Source: Acidobacteriaceae bacterium (GTDB lineage Bacteria; Acidobacteriota; Terriglobia; Terriglobales; Acidobacteriaceae). Taken from it: DNA of 10,078 nucleotides. The translations under genes and the position numbers were made by a program. The stretch lies in the NCBI GenBank assembly GCA_003165095.1, contig PLSH01000430.1, positions 1-10,078 of the forward strand, in the 5' to 3' direction. How positions within the stretch are numbered: the first letter of the stretch is position 1; each line of letters begins with the position of its first letter. The notes under the pieces were generated by a model. It worked only from the letters and a program-made list of their open reading frames with translations. It was not told where the DNA came from and ran no database searches. This document shows, piece after piece, positions 7,433 through 10,078 of the stretch.

Positions 7433-7690
7433 TCAGTTTGCCGCTCTCATCGGGCTGGAAAGCGCGACTGGGGCATTGGGCACGGGCTGCGGCCGCATGG
7501 GGCGCAACCAGCCGGCGGCGAGCCATGATGCGGGGATGGAAAACGCCGACCAACCGCAATCCAGACAGACGTGCACATCGGGTGGAGGTGTCATGGGCGG
7601 ATGGCTCAAGACACGCGGCCTGTCCCGGTAGAGGCGAATCTCCGCCGGGATGATGGATATTTCGTTCGATTGGCACTTCGGGCAGGTCAT
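7433..7690 (-). CDS. Small zinc-ribbon protein of unknown function
   Basis: The product is 85 residues with two Cys pairs, CPKC (3-6) and CLDC (42-45), the geometry of a zinc ribbon. Between them lies a basic strand-like stretch (IRLYRDRPRVL, 18-28) and a proline-rich SHPPMTPPPD segment (29-38). After the second pair come GWSAFSIPASWLAAGWLRP (46-64) and a tail without motifs. Zinc ribbons of this size may bind nucleic acid or a protein partner; nothing in the sequence tells which. The start at 7690 was chosen because GAGGTG sits six bases before it and the first Cys pair then falls at the very N-terminus. The frame stays open to an ATG at 7756, but that start has no ribosome-binding site. A TTGACA at 7738-7733 (minus strand) could be a -35 box, but no convincing -10 box follows. 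It is a single-gene unit converging on groEL. Confidence 0.75.
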   Translation of the reverse strand: MTCPKCQSNEISIIPAEIRLYRDRPRVLSHPPMTPPPDVHVCLDCGWSAFSIPASWLAAGWLRPMRPQPVPNAPVALSSPMRAAN

Positions 7691-7696
7691 GAAATA

Positions 7697-7702
7697 CACC
7701 TC
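7697..7702 (-). promoter_or_regulatory. Shine-Dalgarno site fixing the zinc-ribbon start
   Basis: On the minus strand GAGGTG is six bases before the ATG at 7690. It matches the 16S rRNA anti-Shine-Dalgarno at all six bases and favours this start over the upstream ATG at 7756. Confidence 0.7.
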
Positions 7703-7888
7703 AAGAACTCCCTTGGATGAAATTGATTCAATTGTCAAACCCAGGGAATGCCTCACTGTAGCGGGATGAAAAGGTGGTTTTCAACAGGTAATCGAAGTAG
7801 TACTTACTAAAGTAACATGGAATTGCCGGGATTCAGACCCGATGCCCATATTGGGAAGGTCGTTTCCTGAACGTAATTCCTGATGCGC

Positions 7889-7925
7889 TGCAAAAGAAAA
7901 CGCGGCGACCGAAGCCGCCGCGTTT
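7889..7925 (-). terminator. Strong intrinsic terminator of the TonB-dependent receptor gene
   Basis: On the minus strand AAACGCGGCG (7925-7916) pairs with CGCCGCGTTT (7907-7898). The eight-base loop GCTTCGGT can close further into a C-TTCG-G tetraloop. A T-rich TTTTCTTTT tract follows. It lies 30 bp after the receptor stop codon. The remaining sequence between it and the zinc-ribbon promoter area (about 7760-7885) shows no gene, only a small TTACT-AA-AGTAA dyad at 7804-7815. Confidence 0.85.
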
Positions 7926-7954
7926 GGAGGGACCGCCGCACAGAATGGGGCCGG

Positions 7955-10078
7955 TCAGTAGGTGAAGTGGAAGCCCATGGTGACGATGCGGTTGCTTCCG
8001 ATGGTGTTGTAGACAGAGCCGAAGTTGGCTGCATTGTTTGGGCAGCCTGTCGGCGTGGCGTAGGATGCTCCCGGGAAGCAGGTGCCTGTACCCAGGGGGA
8101 TGGTGGTGGGAACGGTCAGGTTCTTGCCCGATCCCTGCGTGTAGGGCAACTGATCCAGATTGTGCAGCGCGGATTGCTGATCCACGGGGTTGCTGCTGGT
8201 CACGATCTGGCCGTAGTTGACGTAGTAGTACTTGCCGGGGATGCAGTTGTAGTAATCGTTCTCTGCCTGGATGGTAGCCGAGGTGGAGCAGGCAGAGTTT
8301 TGGCGAATCTGGCCCTGGTTGCTGGGTACGTCCAGACTGGTGGTATTGGTTACGTTGAAGACGTTGAACTCATATTGGAAGCTGTACTTTTCCCTCATGT
8401 GGATGGACTTGCGCAGGGAGAGGTTGAGCTGTTTCTGCGCCGATTGACGGAAGATGTTGCGTTGCGGGGGCGCGAAGGCAGTCTCGTAAATATCCTGCGG
8501 ATCGCTGCCTGTGGAGATGGGGACGCCCATTTGTCCCGGCTGAATGTAGTTGATGGCAATCTCGGTGGGATCGATGTAGGGGATATAGCTGCCGCCGGCG
8601 CCACGGGTAGCACCCTTGTTGCCGGTCAGTTCCTTTTTAACGTTGGACGGATCCTTGACTCCGAGGATGGGGTTCATGAGAGTGGGATAGTCGCCGAAGT
8701 TAATGCTGCCGACGGCGCCGTAAAATTCATAGAGCGAATAGGGTTCGCCGCTTTGCAGTGTAACGATCCCATTCAGATTCCAGTCGTTGACGAATTGCGC
8801 GGACAGGGAGTGCGGCGCGGCAGTGTTGGGAACCGATGCCTGGAAGTAGGCGGTAAAGACGTTGGTGCGGTCGTAGTCGGACGACGCCCAGGAGTTCCGC
8901 AGATTGTTGGGATTGTCGCCGGTGAAAAACAGCCCGAGGTCGCTCTGGTCGTCGAGAGTATGGCTCCAGGTGTAGCTGGCGCCCCCCATGAAGTGATGGG
9001 AAAAGCGCTTGTCGAGCTGGACCTGGAGGGCGTCGTAAGCGGAACTGCCAACCGTTTTGAACATCGCTGCATTGGGGCTGAAGCCGACATAGGGGGCGCG
9101 GAAGTCAGTGTTGCCGCCGTCCTCGGTATTCCACGGCTCACCAGCGATGGAGTTGTAGTCATAGCTGGGGGCAAGGGAGTTCTGGTTGAGCACCTGGAAG
9201 CCATAGCTGGAGGTTTCGCCCCAGATGGGGTTTGAGGTGGTGGCGATGCCGGGCTGGTTGAAAGGGTAGGGAATTACGGCATGTTTGCCGCGGTTGCCCA
9301 CGTAGCCCAGGGTCAAGGCGGTGTCGATGCGCGGCTGCCACTGGACGTTGAAGGCATAGTTGATGGTGTACGGCAAAACATTGGCCCGGTCATAGGCGCC
9401 GAAGTTCAAGGCGTCGGGGCAGTCCGTATAGCCTTCCTGATTGTCGACCGCGCCGCACCACTTTCCATATTTCTTACTTGTATATTGCGGCAGGGTACTC
9501 GTCATGCCGTCAAGAGTAGTCCGCAACGCTGTCGTGATCACACTTGGGTCAGACCCTGGAGAGGAAAAAAGCGGCGCGCCAAGCGGATTCTCAAGGGTCG
9601 TGCCGTTACCGACGATGTAGCTTGCAAGCGGTGAGGATTCGGTAACGCCGAAAGGTCCGCCGTTACCGCTGCCTGCCGGTTGCGACAGGTATTGGAACAG
9701 CTCGCCGCGGTCATAGTACATTCCGGCAGAGCCGCGGACGACGATGGTGTTGTGATCGCGGAGGGGCGACCAGGCAAAGCCCACGCGGGGTGAAATGCCC
9801 CATTGACGGCCGGTGAGCGTGGAGTCGCTTACGCCGGAGGTGGGGTTGAAGTGGTTGTTGCCGGCGATGATGAAGCCGGCGTTATTGACCGTGAATCCTG
9901 CGGTGGTCGTGCCCGTGACGTTGTAAAGCGAGGGTTCGAAGTTAAACATGTTGCCATTCTTCTCGGTCATGCCCCCGTGGTCGTCGTAACGGACACTGGC
10001 GGTGAAGCTCAGGTTCGACTTCGCCTGCCATTTATCCACCAGGTAGGCGCTCAACTCTTTGGTCCGGTAGTAGCGATC
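7955..10078 (-). CDS. Oar-like TonB-dependent outer-membrane receptor, C-terminal 707 residues (5' end outside window)
   Basis: This is the barrel portion of a large outer-membrane protein of the Oar/TonB-dependent type, which is greatly expanded in Acidobacteriota and usually begins with a carboxypeptidase-regulatory-like domain and a plug domain; those parts lie beyond the right edge. The frame is open to the last base, so the TTG at 10054 is an internal codon. Diagnostic segments are ISPRVGFAWSP (about 9764-9796), a YDRGELFQYLSQ segment after it, LDKRFSHHFMGGASYTWSH followed by TLDDQSD (about 8940-9020), the SSDYDRTNVF segment, and NIFRQSAQKQLNLSLRKS (about 8405-8460). Alternating strands with aromatic girdle residues run throughout. 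The last residues GFHFTY end in an aromatic, the signal read by the BAM assembly machinery. The ligand is unknown; relatives are presumed to import polysaccharide fragments or other large nutrients, or to act in surface functions. A strong terminator follows the stop. Confidence 0.9.
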   Translation of the reverse strand, partial: DRYYRTKELSAYLVDKWQAKSNLSFTASVRYDDHGGMTEKNGNMFNFEPSLYNVTGTTTAGFTVNNAGFIIAGNNHFNPTSGVSDSTLTGRQWGISPRVGFAWSPLRDHNTIVVRGSAGMYYDRGELFQYLSQPAGSGNGGPFGVTESSPLASYIVGNGTTLENPLGAPLFSSPGSDPSVITTALRTTLDGMTSTLPQYTSKKYGKWCGAVDNQEGYTDCPDALNFGAYDRANVLPYTINYAFNVQWQPRIDTALTLGYVGNRGKHAVIPYPFNQPGIATTSNPIWGETSSYGFQVLNQNSLAPSYDYNSIAGEPWNTEDGGNTDFRAPYVGFSPNAAMFKTVGSSAYDALQVQLDKRFSHHFMGGASYTWSHTLDDQSDLGLFFTGDNPNNLRNSWASSDYDRTNVFTAYFQASVPNTAAPHSLSAQFVNDWNLNGIVTLQSGEPYSLYEFYGAVGSINFGDYPTLMNPILGVKDPSNVKKELTGNKGATRGAGGSYIPYIDPTEIAINYIQPGQMGVPISTGSDPQDIYETAFAPPQRNIFRQSAQKQLNLSLRKSIHMREKYSFQYEFNVFNVTNTTSLDVPSNQGQIRQNSACSTSATIQAENDYYNCIPGKYYYVNYGQIVTSSNPVDQQSALHNLDQLPYTQGSGKNLTVPTTIPLGTGTCFPGASYATPTGCPNNAANFGSVYNTIGSNRIVTMGFHFTY

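Noticed and set aside
7691..7756. Longer N-terminus for the zinc-ribbon protein
   Set aside because: It would add 22 residues before the first Cys pair from an ATG lacking a ribosome-binding site, while the inner ATG has a six-base match to the anti-Shine-Dalgarno.
7691..7890. Possible small RNA in the gap between the zinc-ribbon gene and the receptor terminator
   Set aside because: Only a 12-base dyad (7804-7815) and a lone TTGACA were seen; there is no promoter-terminator pair to support a transcript.
7883..9235. Long open frame (450 codons) on the plus strand opposite the TonB-dependent receptor
   Set aside because: The receptor frame has clear family motifs and a proper C-terminus and terminator. 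The plus-strand frame is Val- and Gly-rich without recognisable domains and starts inside the receptor terminator.
10052..10054. TTG as the start of the TonB-dependent receptor
   Set aside because: The frame stays open to the window edge and the residues after it are mid-barrel, so this is an internal leucine codon of a truncated gene.

Overview
The window looks like chromosomal DNA from an Acidobacteriota bacterium, probably class Terriglobia. This is inferred from several things together: a GC-rich Gram-negative gene set, a large Oar-like TonB-dependent outer-membrane protein, a small secreted protein with a carboxypeptidase-regulatory-like fold and a Pro/Gln-rich tail, and a groESL operon behind a CIRCE-like operator. 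There are no transposases, CRISPR arrays, phage genes, tRNAs or rRNAs. Most of the window is housekeeping sequence, so the points of interest are small.

Left part (1-1711, + strand): a sulfur-linked operon. It holds the 3' end of a uroporphyrinogen-III C-methyltransferase (siroheme synthesis), a 38-residue single-helix membrane microprotein, and a YeiH-family putative sulfate exporter. Next on the same strand, after a separate promoter, come purQ (1856-2551) and a PHP-type CpsB/YwqE-like tyrosine phosphatase (2584-3465).

Middle (3476-5194): a minus-strand pair, a secreted protein followed by a pteridine-reductase-like SDR oxidoreductase, converges on the phosphatase gene. The 336-bp region between this pair and groES carries divergent promoters. 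One has a perfect 8+3+8 palindrome in its spacer. The other has a TTGACA -35 box and a CIRCE-like HrcA operator over its start site.

Right part (5195-10078): groES and groEL form a heat-shock chaperonin operon. It ends at a strong hairpin terminator that also works in reverse for a convergent small zinc-ribbon gene (7433-7690, minus). Beyond a second strong terminator, which reads on the minus strand, lies the C-terminal 707 residues of the TonB-dependent receptor (minus, running off the right edge).

Most worth checking are the microprotein beside the YeiH transporter, which may be a detached N-terminal helix of that transporter family; an insertion of about 11-12 residues in GroEL; the unexplained palindrome at 4949-4967; and the probably leaderless purQ transcript.
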